NCBI GenBank assembly: GCA_018056425.1
Contig: JAGPFR010000003.1
Span: 35,594 to 99,593 of the forward strand
Origin: Lachnospiraceae bacterium
Lineage (GTDB): Bacteria; Bacillota; Clostridia; Lachnospirales; Lachnospiraceae
Length of the DNA stretch: 64,000 nucleotides
Direction: 5' to 3'
Numbering within the stretch: the first letter of the stretch is position 1; the number at the start of each line of letters is the position of its first letter. This document shows positions 36,949-46,142 of this stretch, piece after piece. Both the position numbers and the translations under genes were made by a program. Under the pieces are notes generated by a model. The model was not told the origin of the DNA and searched no databases. It saw only the letters and a program-made list of their open reading frames with translations.

Positions 36949-37706
36949 ACAAAGCGGCAATAGTAACCGGAGCAACCGGCGGTATCGGAAAAGAATTTGT
37001 AAGACAGCTGTTTGATAAAGACATAGATGTAATTATCGCCACAGGAAGAAATGAAGACAGGCTCAACGAGCTCCGATCGGAATACGGAAGCAGACTAATC
37101 GCGATTAAGGCCGATCTTGCTTCTTACGAAGGTCTTACGGCCGTAAAACAGACGATTGAAGGAATGAACTTAAGATATCTTATCAACAATGCCGGAACCG
37201 CTTATATGGGCAGATTCGACGAGATGACAGAAGAACAGATCGCAGGCATAACAGACATCAACTGCAGGGCCTGTGCGATCCTCACGCACATGTGCCTTCC
37301 TTATATGAGCGAAGGGGCTGCTATAATCAACGTCTCCTCTGCCTCGTCCTTCCAGCCTAACCCGTATCTGACAATGTATTCGGCGAGCAAGGTCTTTCTT
37401 AAGAACTTCTCGAGAGCCTTGAACGTGGAACTAAAGGACAGGAAGATCACATCGATCGCCGTTTGCCCCGGATGGGTCGACACTGAAATGCTGAACCACG
37501 AATCAAACGGACAGAAGATCAGATTTCCGGGCATGGTAACTCCCGGGAAAGTGGTTGCCAAAGCACTTAAGGATGCCGGTAAACATAAGGATATATCCCT
37601 GTCATCGTGTTATAACGCATATCTGAGGCTGTATTCAAAATACATGCCGACATCCATAGTAATGAAGCAATGGGTTAAAGGAATAAGAAAATATGTCAGG
37701 ACTTGA
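36945..37706 (+). CDS. SDR-family short-chain dehydrogenase
   Basis: 253 residues with the Rossmann motif VTGATGGIGKEF, NNAGTAYMG, the catalytic serine in NVSSASS and YSASK (Tyr and Lys), then CPGWVDTEM. NAD(P)-dependent oxidoreductase of the DltE/YqjQ type; substrate unknown. Followed by an overlapping gene for an acyltransferase-like protein, suggesting lipid or acyl metabolism (inference). Confidence 0.88.
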   Translation: MNKAAIVTGATGGIGKEFVRQLFDKDIDVIIATGRNEDRLNELRSEYGSRLIAIKADLASYEGLTAVKQTIEGMNLRYLINNAGTAYMGRFDEMTEEQIAGITDINCRACAILTHMCLPYMSEGAAIINVSSASSFQPNPYLTMYSASKVFLKNFSRALNVELKDRKITSIAVCPGWVDTEMLNHESNGQKIRFPGMVTPGKVVAKALKDAGKHKDISLSSCYNAYLRLYSKYMPTSIVMKQWVKGIRKYVRT

Positions 37707-38877
37707 GATAAGAACAGAGCGTGCGGACCTTTACGATGTCAACATGATCATAGTTATGAGGATCCGTATAGAAGGAAGCATAAACAACGCTGAAGAAGCC
37801 TTTTCGAAAGCTGTCAGCAGCAATGAAGTGCTCAACACCAAAGTCGTGATCAAAGAAGACGGCAGGGCCTTCTACGAGCCTAATAACACTCCGCGAAGCT
37901 TTATTATGCGCACGGACAAGAACCTCGATAAAGTACGTCAGCAGCAGGAGAAGATCCGCTTCAGACTTGAAGATGGCGAATTCATACGAGCGTACATGAA
38001 CAACGGCGAGATCCTCTTCCTCATGCACCACTTAGGCGGCGACGGCAAGTCCCTCTCCTACTTTATAGAGGATTTTCTTACTGCCGCTTCGGGTGAAGAA
38101 CTTACATACAAGCCGATGCACGAGGTCGAACTTTCGGTCACATCCGCAGGGATCAAAGGAAAGTTCTTCGCGCACCTTCTTAACAGGGGCTGGACCGGCA
38201 GGACTTATACCTGGAACGATCAGGACAAAGCTTACGGGCAGTACTGGTCCGGAAGAACCACCGTCATCGAGGAGAAGGAAGAAGACCTTGCAAGCACGCT
38301 AAATATGCTTCATGACGAGAAGATCGGCTACACGGCTTATCTTATCGCGGGATACCTTCAGGACATGGATAAGAAAGCAGATGTCGGCATTGCCGTGGAC
38401 GCGAGACAGAAGGGCGACAGATCCATGGGCAACCTCGCGACGGGTATATCATTCAAGTACAGATACGACAAAAGAAAGGACCGCCTCGGCAACGCCAAAG
38501 CAATCCACAAGCTGATCCACGGTAAGCTCTCGAGTCCCTATAAGAAGTACTTCATCCTGAATTTCATGCCCATGCTGAGAAGATCATTGACGGATGCGAT
38601 CAACCTCGTTCACGCAGGAACCGAATCAGATCCTGCCGCAGTCAAAGCTGCAAAGGCCATGGGCTATCTTGATGACACCAAAGACCTGAGTGTCACCAAC
38701 CTGACTTCACTTGACATAAGGACTGATTACAACGGGTTCCGGCTTGTAAGGCTGTCTTTTACGGGGCCCGTCGTCTCCTACGGGAAGAACATCGTCAGCT
38801 GCTGCACGCTGAACAATGTAACCGTAACGACGCGACACACGAGGATCAGAGAAAAAAAGCCCTCAGCCAAGGGCTGA
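37693..38877 (+). CDS. Condensation/acyltransferase-like protein
   Basis: 394 residues with an HHxxxDG-type motif in FLMHHLGGDGKS, as in NRPS condensation domains and wax-ester/alcohol acyltransferases. The N-terminal part (IEGSINNAEEAFSKAVSSNE) also fits that fold. Stand-alone, with no adenylation or carrier domain nearby. Its last codons (KKPSAKG) lie in the downstream terminator hairpin. Third gene of a TetR-SDR operon; product unknown. Confidence 0.7.
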   Translation: MSGLEIRTERADLYDVNMIIVMRIRIEGSINNAEEAFSKAVSSNEVLNTKVVIKEDGRAFYEPNNTPRSFIMRTDKNLDKVRQQQEKIRFRLEDGEFIRAYMNNGEILFLMHHLGGDGKSLSYFIEDFLTAASGEELTYKPMHEVELSVTSAGIKGKFFAHLLNRGWTGRTYTWNDQDKAYGQYWSGRTTVIEEKEEDLASTLNMLHDEKIGYTAYLIAGYLQDMDKKADVGIAVDARQKGDRSMGNLATGISFKYRYDKRKDRLGNAKAIHKLIHGKLSSPYKKYFILNFMPMLRRSLTDAINLVHAGTESDPAAVKAAKAMGYLDDTKDLSVTNLTSLDIRTDYNGFRLVRLSFTGPVVSYGKNIVSCCTLNNVTVTTRHTRIREKKPSAKG

Positions 38878-38883
38878 GGGCTT
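38857..38883. terminator. Bidirectional terminator between acyltransferase-like gene and xylB
   Basis: AAGCCCTCAGCC pairs with GGCTGAGGGCTT. The minus-strand side is followed by TTTTTTTCTC, so it terminates xylB. On the plus strand the stop codon of the acyltransferase-like gene lies inside the hairpin. Confidence 0.85.
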
Positions 38884-38885
38884 GG

Positions 38886-38914
38886 TGTGACAGCGGGTCC
38901 GACCCCCTGTCACA
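38886..38914. repeat. REP-like palindrome C
   Basis: Arms TGTGACAG and CTGTCACA around CGGGTCCGACCCC, with inner GGGTC/GACCC pairing. It directly abuts the xylB stop codon (38915-38917). Confidence 0.65.
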
Positions 38915-40393
38915 TTACTGTGCTTTAACGATGTTGTCGTAGAGGGGCTTGCACTGAGGATACAGTGACTTGTAAACCTGATACTTCTTCTCGTACTTGG
39001 CAACGAGTTCAGCGTCGGGCTCAACGGTATCAACTACCTTAACAACCTTGGCAGCGATCTCTTCTACATTCTTGTACTCTCCTGCTGCTACGCATGCAAG
39101 CATTGCACCGCCGAGTGAAGGGCCTTCCTCAACTTCAAGGATGTCGATCTTAACGTTAAGAACGTTAGCCATGATCTTTCTCCAAAGAGGGGACTTTGCA
39201 CCGCCGCCGCAGATCTTGGATCTTTCGGGATTAATGCCGATGCTTCTTGCAGCTTCCATCATGTCACGGAATGCAAATGCAACGCCTTCAAGAACTGCCT
39301 GAGTCATATCCGCACGGGAGGTATCCATGGTCATACCGATGAAGGTTCCTCTTGCATCGGGATTGTTGTGAGGAGATCTCTCGCCCATGAGGTAAGGCAG
39401 GAAGTATGTATTGTTTTCACCCAGCTTGGTAATCTGAGCCTGTTCAGCAGCGTAATCCTTGGTTCCGATAACGCCGTCCTCCCACCACTTGTTGCAGGAA
39501 GCTGCGCTGAGCATACATCCCATGATGTGGTAGGTGCCGTCTGCATGGTCGAATGAGTGAAGCGCATTGTTCGCATCAACACCATAATTCTTCGAAGATA
39601 TGAAAAGAGTACCGGAAGTTCCGAGTGAAATGTTACAAGCGTTGTTTCCTACGGTTCCGGTTCCTACTGCAGCTGCTGCATTGTCGCCTGCACCTGCTGC
39701 TACGATGGTGGTTGCGGGGATTCCGAGTTCTGCTGCAATGTCAGCCTTAACGGTTCCGATGGACTCGTAAGACTCGAATACCTTGGCAAGCTGGCTTTCC
39801 TTTACACCGCAGATATCGCACATTTCCTTGGACCAGGTACGATTCTTAACGTCGAAAAGAAGCATTCCGGATGCGTCTGATACGTCGGTTGCATGAACGC
39901 CGGTAAGCTTGTAAGCAAGATAATCCTTGGGAAGCATGATCTTAGCGATCTTTGCGAAGTTGTCGGGCTCGTTCTTCTTAACCCAGAGGATCTTGGGTGC
40001 GGTAAATCCGGGGAATGCGATGTTTCCGGTAAGCTCGGTGAGCTTGGCTTTTCCGATCTCATTGTTGAGATAGTCGGTCTCAGCTCCGGTACGTCCGTCA
40101 TTCCAGAGGATTGCGGGACGAATGATGTTGTCTGCATCATCAAGTATTACAAGACCGTGCATCTGTCCGCCAAAAGAGATACCGGCAACCTGTGATGCAT
40201 CCTGACCTGCGAGAAGCTCTTTGATACCCTCGATCGACTCCTTGTACCAGTCGGCAGGGTTCTGCTCAGACCAGCCGGGATGAGGGAAAGAAAGGGGATA
40301 CTCCCTTGAAACCATATTTACAATCTTTCCTTCCGAAGAAAGGAGAAGAAGCTTGACCGCAGAGGTCCCGAGATCGATTCCGATATAAAGCAT
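38915..40393 (-). CDS. xylB: Xylulokinase
   Basis: FGGY-family kinase that phosphorylates D-xylulose. 492 residues: YIGIDLGTSAVKLLLL, GISFGGQMHGLVILD, ILWNDGRTGAE (substrate aspartate), GAGDNAAAAVGTG and ICGGGAKSPLWRKIMANVL. No other pentose genes nearby. The start has GAGGAAA 3 nt before ATG. Confidence 0.93.
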   Translation of the reverse strand: MLYIGIDLGTSAVKLLLLSSEGKIVNMVSREYPLSFPHPGWSEQNPADWYKESIEGIKELLAGQDASQVAGISFGGQMHGLVILDDADNIIRPAILWNDGRTGAETDYLNNEIGKAKLTELTGNIAFPGFTAPKILWVKKNEPDNFAKIAKIMLPKDYLAYKLTGVHATDVSDASGMLLFDVKNRTWSKEMCDICGVKESQLAKVFESYESIGTVKADIAAELGIPATTIVAAGAGDNAAAAVGTGTVGNNACNISLGTSGTLFISSKNYGVDANNALHSFDHADGTYHIMGCMLSAASCNKWWEDGVIGTKDYAAEQAQITKLGENNTYFLPYLMGERSPHNNPDARGTFIGMTMDTSRADMTQAVLEGVAFAFRDMMEAARSIGINPERSKICGGGAKSPLWRKIMANVLNVKIDILEVEEGPSLGGAMLACVAAGEYKNVEEIAAKVVKVVDTVEPDAELVAKYEKKYQVYKSLYPQCKPLYDNIVKAQ

Positions 40394-40444
40394 GTTTTCC
40401 TCTTTTCTGCGCCTACGCGCGGTAAAAAACTATTACTGTTTCCG

Positions 40445-40457
40445 GAAAGTTTCCGAA
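40445..40457. promoter_or_regulatory. CGGAAA-G-TTTCCG palindrome in the xylB leader
   Basis: A perfect 6-base inverted repeat in the predicted 5' region of xylB. It may be a sugar-regulator operator; nothing else supports this. Confidence 0.3.
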
Positions 40458-40488
40458 AAAAACGCTATCCCTATTTTACCACAGAAAA

Positions 40489-40513
40489 AGGCGCTCTAGC
40501 GACCGCCTTTTGC
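40489..40513 (-). terminator. Terminator of the HD-GYP operon
   Basis: AAAAGGCG pairs with CGCCTTTT on the minus strand, followed by T-rich sequence; it lies about 65 nt after the HD-GYP gene. Confidence 0.65.
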
Positions 40514-40537
40514 GAAAAACTATACATTTTTTGCTAG

Positions 40538-40579
40538 GTGACAGGGGGGACGTTTCCTCCGTCCCGCGGGTCCTGTCAC
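40538..40579. repeat. REP-like palindrome D
   Basis: Arms GTGACAGG and CCTGTCAC around a G/C-rich loop with GGGGGGACGTTTCC. The TGA stop of the HD-GYP gene (40576-40578) is part of the arm. It shares GGGGACGTTTC with palindrome A and TGACAG arms with palindrome C. Confidence 0.7.
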
Positions 40580-42816
40580 AGTTCTTTAATATACGCCTCA
40601 GCTCTGGGAAACTCCAGGATATATCCGCGGATATCTGTAAGTTCCTCGGGATTTCTGTCAAAGAGCACCACGATATTGCACAGATCATCGTATTCTATCA
40701 GCACATCTCTCATGGTGAGGCGCTTTCTGACATACGCATTAAACTCGGTAAGTGGGTCTTTCTTGTGCTCATGAGCTCCGCACTCCGGACATTCATCGCC
40801 ATGTACGTGAGGCTCGGATTCACCGCACTCGGGGCACTTAATGCCCGTAAAGAAGATCTCGAAGTTTCTCTTGTTCTTCTCTGCCAGCTTCATGATATAG
40901 CAGATCATTCGAACGTGCGAAGCATGATGCACGAGCTCGGGCTTTTCCAGCAGATCCGTCTGAAGCCTCTTTTCAAGCATTGAGGAACGATATACGCTTC
41001 CGAGTTCGCTCGCTTCCATTCCGTCGATCGTAGCCGCCTTGAAATCCCCGCGCTCGATCATTGTTACGAAAATGCCTGCGATCGCAGGATCAAACTGCGT
41101 TCCCGCACATCTCCTGATCTCGGCAACAACATCCTCATCCGAAAGCCTCTTACGGTAAACACGGTTCGAGGTCATGGCATCATAGCAGTCCGCAACGCAG
41201 ATGATACGTGCAACCAGAGGAATATCAGTCCCTTCGAGCCCGTCAGGATAGCCCTTGCCGTCGAATCTTTCATGGTGATGACGCACGCCTTCAAGCAGTC
41301 CGTCGATCGAATTGTCCATAGACTTAAGGAGGTCATATCCGATCTCCACATGCTTTTTCATCAGCGTAAACTCTTCGTCCGTCAGCCTGCCCGCTTTGTT
41401 CAAAACAGAATCCGCAACACCTATCTTACCGATGTCATGCATGAATCCGATGTACTGGATCCTCAGGATGTCTTCTTCCGAAAAATCATAATCCGCTGCC
41501 ATCTCACGTGCGATCATTCCCGCATAAAGACCGACTCTGTCAGAATGTCCTCCCGTGTATTCGTCCTTTGCGTCGATAGCGCCCGTGATAGCCTCGATGG
41601 TGTTCATCAGGCTTTCTTCTTTTTCACGCTCACGGGTGATCGATGTCTTTTCCGTGCGGAGCGCGGTCTGAACGATCGTTGCAACGAGAAGTGCCAGCAT
41701 GCCGATGCAGATGTATGCGCCGAAGCTCCATATATCGGACATGAAGAACGAGAATAACTCAAGCAGGCAGCAGACCAGGAAAATACATGTTCCGATAAAC
41801 GATGCGATATAGTCACGGATACGCTTCTTTACAATGTCCCTTACAAGCGTATACATGACAAGGATGATTCCGACCGCAAACCAGAAATGCGAGATAAATA
41901 TCGTCTGGAAAAAATCAAGGATGCCGAGTCCGTTCAGCGCTAAGTTAATAATGATCTGTGCGGTGATGACACCTTCGCAGACCAGATAGAATTTGCGGTA
42001 GCGCCTGCTCTGTATCTCATCAAAGTATGAGCATACAAACACGCCCGTGATCTCAATTGCAAAGTAGGAAAAATAATTCGAAAGCGATGGCGTCGCAAAA
42101 AGGATCTGCCTGAGCCTGCTCTCCGACAGCATCCACATAGAAAGGGAACACATGAAAAGACCCATGTAGAAAAAGGACCTGTCGATCTGAAATCTTGCTG
42201 CCGCGAACTGATAAAAAATGATAACGAACAATCCGACGACCAGTATCATAAGCGCACTGATCGTCAGAAAAATATTATCCTGAATGATCGCAAACCATAC
42301 ATTGTTGCCGTATCCGATGGATACTCCTTCTATGGTTCCGATATTCTTGATCACGAAAAGTGCCTTGATCTCTTTGCCCGCATCTTCTGCGGACAGATCA
42401 CATGCAACATACGCACTCGGGATGTGGTATCCCGCTCTTTCAAGGTCATGTGACGAATAAGACGAACGAAGCTCTCCGTCCACATAGACATACAGATCTT
42501 CGAGTCTTGTCCTGAAGATTATAGTAGCCGGTCCTTTAATGTCATCCGGCAAAGTATTTTTCACCATGACGGCATCCCCGCTTCGTGCCCCGGAGGCGAC
42601 TGTGGGAAGCGTCACATTCTCATATACATCCCCGCTTCTTTCATTGATGACGGTCCATCCTTCGTTAAAACTTTCGGATGAAAAATCCCCTGTGTAGGCT
42701 TCACCGGGCTGACCGTTACCGTAAATTGCCATAATGAATACGATTGCCGCAAACATTATGAAGCAATAGGAAAAATAATCTATGAGCTTTTTGATCTTAC
42801 TTCGTCTCTCCATCAT
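40576..42816 (-). CDS. Membrane HD-GYP domain protein with C-terminal zinc motif
   Basis: 746 residues: membrane helix at about 12-32, extracytoplasmic beta-rich domain (about 40-185, jelly-roll-like), then about seven helices (185-395), and an HD-GYP cyclic-di-GMP phosphodiesterase domain: GGHSDRV, FMHDIGKIGV, HHHERFDGKGYPDGL, RVYRKRLS. All metal ligands and the GYP motif are kept, so it should be active. After it, a CPECGxxEPHVHGDECPECGAH segment looks like a zinc-binding insert near the end. Overlaps the next gene upstream by 20 bp, so it may sense the same signal. Confidence 0.88.
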   Translation of the reverse strand: MMERRSKIKKLIDYFSYCFIMFAAIVFIMAIYGNGQPGEAYTGDFSSESFNEGWTVINERSGDVYENVTLPTVASGARSGDAVMVKNTLPDDIKGPATIIFRTRLEDLYVYVDGELRSSYSSHDLERAGYHIPSAYVACDLSAEDAGKEIKALFVIKNIGTIEGVSIGYGNNVWFAIIQDNIFLTISALMILVVGLFVIIFYQFAAARFQIDRSFFYMGLFMCSLSMWMLSESRLRQILFATPSLSNYFSYFAIEITGVFVCSYFDEIQSRRYRKFYLVCEGVITAQIIINLALNGLGILDFFQTIFISHFWFAVGIILVMYTLVRDIVKKRIRDYIASFIGTCIFLVCCLLELFSFFMSDIWSFGAYICIGMLALLVATIVQTALRTEKTSITREREKEESLMNTIEAITGAIDAKDEYTGGHSDRVGLYAGMIAREMAADYDFSEEDILRIQYIGFMHDIGKIGVADSVLNKAGRLTDEEFTLMKKHVEIGYDLLKSMDNSIDGLLEGVRHHHERFDGKGYPDGLEGTDIPLVARIICVADCYDAMTSNRVYRKRLSDEDVVAEIRRCAGTQFDPAIAGIFVTMIERGDFKAATIDGMEASELGSVYRSSMLEKRLQTDLLEKPELVHHASHVRMICYIMKLAEKNKRNFEIFFTGIKCPECGESEPHVHGDECPECGAHEHKKDPLTEFNAYVRKRLTMRDVLIEYDDLCNIVVLFDRNPEELTDIRGYILEFPRAEAYIKEL

Positions 42817-43822
42817 TTAAGACAATATTGGAATCAAGTTCGATTATATATCCCTGTTTTCTGTTTGACTTGTTACGGATAACACCGATGCTGTAATAAA
42901 TCCTCTCATTCTTCATGAGGAAATTTCCGCCGCCCAGTTCTTCCTCTTCGTTTTCAAGATACTTCGTCAAAGGCTGGCGCAGGTAGGTGTTGAAGCGTCC
43001 TCCTTTTCCCGGGATCTTCTTTTCAAGCTCCCACTCGCCAAGCTCCGGGAAGAATTCATATGCCTTCTCGTTACTTCCCATAAAGCGCATCTTTCTGTCA
43101 AAAAAGATATAGCCCTTCTTCTCAAGGCGGTCCCTTATGATCTCATTGTTTCCGGTGATGGAATACGTATTCAGCTTAGTGATCGGTATCATCAAAAGGA
43201 CCAGTCCCGTATCAAAAGCAAACGGCATCAGTTCGATCTGAAAACCGGCCATACGCTGCGCTATATAAACCGATATGGTGAAAAATTCGAGGAAAAAGAT
43301 GGCGGTCGAATCCGCAGAGGAGATCCTCCTTTTATGCGGAAATACACCTGCAGAAACCAGGATCAGAAGTCCGAAATAAATGTACATCGAAATAATGTGG
43401 ACCATGTGCATTGGACCGTAGACCTTGGTCAGAAATACGATGTCCCCGGATCTGTTGTATTCGACTGTCCGGTAAAAGAGTTCGAGCTTGCCGATCGTCA
43501 TAACACAACAGTAAATCCCGAACTGGACCGCGTACATCATGCACAGGAGCCAGCTCGGGATACGTACTCTGTATATTTCGCAGGCGATCGCAAACATAAG
43601 CATCGGAGCAAAGCACCCCGTTACATAAGTTATCTGCGTCGCAATAAGAGCTTCGGGCAAACCTTCGGAAAGCGACAGCGGAAAATACCCCGCGTCGCCA
43701 ACGACTATTACCGTAACCAGAAGTATCTGGTTAATGCTGTATCCGTCCCCGTAAGTGATCATGAACAAAAGGACGGTCATTGCTATCAAAAAAGAAAACA
43801 AATACAGGATACTGATAGACAT
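42797..43822 (-). CDS. Seven-helix N-terminal-histidine-kinase-like protein with PAS domain, no kinase
   Basis: 341 residues; first 225 are about seven membrane helices as in 7TM histidine kinase N-terminal domains, then a PAS-like segment (DRLEKKGYIFFDRKMRFMGSNEKAYEFFPELG). No H box or ATPase domain follows. It overlaps the HD-GYP gene, so it probably feeds signals to that enzyme rather than to a kinase (inference). Confidence 0.65.
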   Translation of the reverse strand: MSISILYLFSFLIAMTVLLFMITYGDGYSINQILLVTVIVVGDAGYFPLSLSEGLPEALIATQITYVTGCFAPMLMFAIACEIYRVRIPSWLLCMMYAVQFGIYCCVMTIGKLELFYRTVEYNRSGDIVFLTKVYGPMHMVHIISMYIYFGLLILVSAGVFPHKRRISSADSTAIFFLEFFTISVYIAQRMAGFQIELMPFAFDTGLVLLMIPITKLNTYSITGNNEIIRDRLEKKGYIFFDRKMRFMGSNEKAYEFFPELGEWELEKKIPGKGGRFNTYLRQPLTKYLENEEEELGGGNFLMKNERIYYSIGVIRNKSNRKQGYIIELDSNIVLNDGETK

Positions 43823-43831
43823 GTCTCACAC

Positions 43832-44443
43832 TTATTTATATCTTTCTTCAGCTACGCTCCAGTCAATGATGTTCCAAAGTGCCTTGAGGTAATCCGCACG
43901 AAGATTCTTATACTTCAGATAATATGCATGCTCCCATACGTCAAGAGCAAGAATGGGCGTAGAATCAAGCTTTAAGCTGTAGCAATTGTCCTGGTTAGCG
44001 GTCTTGTATGTAACAAGAGAGCCGTCAGATTTCTTGCCGAGCCATCCCCAGCCCGATCCGAACTGAGATGCGGAAAGAGCATTGAGTTCTTCTTTTAGCT
44101 TATCAACGCTTCCGAACTGCTTCTCGATCTGTGCAAGAAGAGCTCCCTCAGGTGCTTTCTTAGCCTGAGCTTCCGGCTTAAGCTGCTCGAAATAAATGTT
44201 GTGATTCAGATATCCGCCGCCCTGGTTTCTGAGACCGGTGCGAAGCGCCTCATCGGCTACGGAATCAAGTCCGGAGAGGATCTCCTCAGCGCTCTTACCC
44301 TGAAGGCCTGCTTTTTCAACCAGTTCATTAAAAGTCTTAGTGTATGCCGCATGGTGCTTGCCGTAATGAGTTTCCACGGTCGCGGTGTCAATAACGGGCT
44401 CAAGTCCTGAATTCTCAAAGCTTAATTTGATCTGTTCAAACAT
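43832..44443 (-). CDS. sodA: Superoxide dismutase, Fe/Mn type
   Basis: 203 residues; ligands in HYGKHHAAY (His), YLNHNIYFEQL (His), LALDVWEHAYYLKY (Asp and His), and QFGSGWGWL. The metal cannot be told from sequence alone. AGGAGG ribosome site 8 nt before ATG, so expected to be well expressed. Predicted -10 TATAAT at 44490-44485. Confidence 0.95.
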   Translation of the reverse strand: MFEQIKLSFENSGLEPVIDTATVETHYGKHHAAYTKTFNELVEKAGLQGKSAEEILSGLDSVADEALRTGLRNQGGGYLNHNIYFEQLKPEAQAKKAPEGALLAQIEKQFGSVDKLKEELNALSASQFGSGWGWLGKKSDGSLVTYKTANQDNCYSLKLDSTPILALDVWEHAYYLKYKNLRADYLKALWNIIDWSVAEERYK

Positions 44444-44484
44444 AGCACACCTCCTGAATGTTGGTTATAACGTGACATATACGT

Positions 44485-44490
44485 ATTATA
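44485..44490 (-). promoter_or_regulatory. -10 TATAAT of the superoxide dismutase gene
   Basis: TATAAT on the minus strand 42 bp before the sod start, preceded by TATGA; no clear -35 was found. Confidence 0.45.
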
Positions 44491-44499
44491 TCATAACTT

Positions 44500-45297
44500 C
44501 TACCACATATTCCTGATAACATCATCCTTCAGGAAAAGATTTCCTTTAACATCTTCCATCAATGGGGAAAGAGCTCCCTTCCCGATCATGTATGACAGAT
44601 TCTGCCTCGAGCAGCTCATAATATCACATGCCGCGGATGTATCAACCAGACCGCCTATAGCCATCATCTTCAGATCATCCGGAGTAAGTGGAATCCTCTC
44701 TCCCTTTCCGTACAGCGCGTATGCGGGTATATCAATTGAATTGTTAAATGTAATGAAATAACCGCCAGTTCCCAGCTTTCCGGACCTGAATAATTCTTCA
44801 TTTTCCAGAACCTTACTGACATCCTTTTCGTCAGAAAACATTGCCAGGTCTGTTTTCATCACCGTTTCATCCGCATAAATGCACAGGATTTCGCGTCCGC
44901 GCAAAAGAAAACATCCGGTCAGATTTCTGCTCTGCCTTTCCGAAACATAACCCGGAAGTTCCTTTACCGGTTTTACATACATCGAATCCTGCGAACACTT
45001 CCCGCGTGAAATCTCCAGAAAAATGCATTCATCATACTCTTTAAGCTTATGATGTCTGAGTATGAGATCAATATTTTGCCTGGAAGGGGGGATTATCCTG
45101 CTCCTGACCCAGTTAAAGCTCTCATCCCTCGGAATAGTATAAATACCTTTTCGCACAAATCCGGTAAATAGAAATGGCGCACTCCACTCATCCAGGTCAT
45201 CGGCCAGTTCACATATAAAGGTCTTCTCTTTCTCATAATACAAAAGAGTACCTACAGAGTTTTTATTTTCATCATCTATAATGTCAAAGATTTTCAT
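44500..45297 (-). CDS. HipA-module partner with C-terminal helix-turn-helix
   Basis: 265 residues. The N-terminal part (GTLLYYEKEKTFICEL, SWVRSRIIPPSRQNI-like region, KEYDECIFLEISRGKCSQD) is a conserved clostridial pattern seen beside HipA-like kinases; the last 70 residues (TPDDLKMMAIGGLVDTSAA...CSRQNLSYMIGKGALSPL) look like a DNA-binding helix-turn-helix. Overlaps the kinase gene by 14 bp. Likely the antitoxin/repressor or recognition part of the module, acting at the paired palindromes upstream (inference). Confidence 0.55.
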   Translation of the reverse strand: MKIFDIIDDENKNSVGTLLYYEKEKTFICELADDLDEWSAPFLFTGFVRKGIYTIPRDESFNWVRSRIIPPSRQNIDLILRHHKLKEYDECIFLEISRGKCSQDSMYVKPVKELPGYVSERQSRNLTGCFLLRGREILCIYADETVMKTDLAMFSDEKDVSKVLENEELFRSGKLGTGGYFITFNNSIDIPAYALYGKGERIPLTPDDLKMMAIGGLVDTSAACDIMSCSRQNLSYMIGKGALSPLMEDVKGNLFLKDDVIRNMW

Positions 45298-46087
45298 ATG
45301 CCTTATACCTGGTCCGGATCATTTCCCATATTTTCTCAAGCAACGTATCGGATACAATCCCGGTAAGCCCGCCCAGCAAATAATCTTTATCCGTATTCCT
45401 CAGCCTTCCCGTAAACACATTCTTCCTGTCACGGATAAGCGACAGATTTTCATAGCAGGACCGTCCTCCTATAAAATTCCCGCATTTCCTGTCTTCCATC
45501 ACATCAAAAGACTGTATTTCTTCATCAGAATAGCAGGAACACAGAAGTGACAATCCGTGATCAAAAAGCGGAGCAAGCCTCACTGAATGATCATTTTTAT
45601 TTCTCAGAACTTCAATATTGGCGCCATGCCTGTCCCTGTTTAATATCAGATAGTCAAAAGCGATCATCCGGTCTATATAATCGCCAAACCCCATCCTGAT
45701 GCAGAAATCATATGGTTTTTCTCCGGCGGAAGCATTTATCCTGAAAAAATCATCCAATGCGATCTTACTCTCACCACGATTTTTAAAATCGACCGAGGAA
45801 CACAAATAAGTGGTATATCTGTTCCCTTCAATATCGATATCAGCATGGACAAGATCATAGCTCAAATGATCCACGCCAAGAATTGTCAACAATCTGTCCG
45901 CGATTATCTCATTAACACATTCATGTCCGGTCACCCCGGCAGCAGGGTCAAAATTCGACAGCTTATAATATTTTTTTATCCCGCCAAGCTCTGAAGATGA
46001 TTTTAAAAAAGTACCGGCTGTCCCGGATGACCCACGAATATGAGACCATTTTAAGTATGTCAAATCCTGTTTTTCAGTTATGATCAT
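45284..46087 (-). CDS. HipA-like Ser/Thr kinase (toxin-type)
   Basis: 267 residues. Features of the HipA C-terminal kinase: Gly-rich segment SSSELGGIKKYYKLS, ECVNEIIADRLLTILG, catalytic loop FDYLILNRDRHGANIEVLRN (Asp, Asn) and metal aspartate in APLFDHGLSLL. The usual N-subdomain is missing and may be supplied by the partner gene. It is preceded by two 16-bp operators, one overlapping the -35 region. Confidence 0.72.
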   Translation of the reverse strand: MIITEKQDLTYLKWSHIRGSSGTAGTFLKSSSELGGIKKYYKLSNFDPAAGVTGHECVNEIIADRLLTILGVDHLSYDLVHADIDIEGNRYTTYLCSSVDFKNRGESKIALDDFFRINASAGEKPYDFCIRMGFGDYIDRMIAFDYLILNRDRHGANIEVLRNKNDHSVRLAPLFDHGLSLLCSCYSDEEIQSFDVMEDRKCGNFIGGRSCYENLSLIRDRKNVFTGRLRNTDKDYLLGGLTGIVSDTLLEKIWEMIRTRYKAYENL

Positions 46088-46100
46088 AAATTCGCCTTTC

Positions 46101-46116
46101 TTTGACGCACGTCAAA
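46101..46116. promoter_or_regulatory. Operator 1 of the HipA-like module (TTTGACG-CA-CGTCAAA)
   Basis: Seven-base perfect arms, 14 bp before the kinase start and downstream of the predicted transcription start. It matches operator 2 except for the central pair. Confidence 0.75.
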
Positions 46117-46142
46117 TATTACGAACTTATCTTATCATATCG

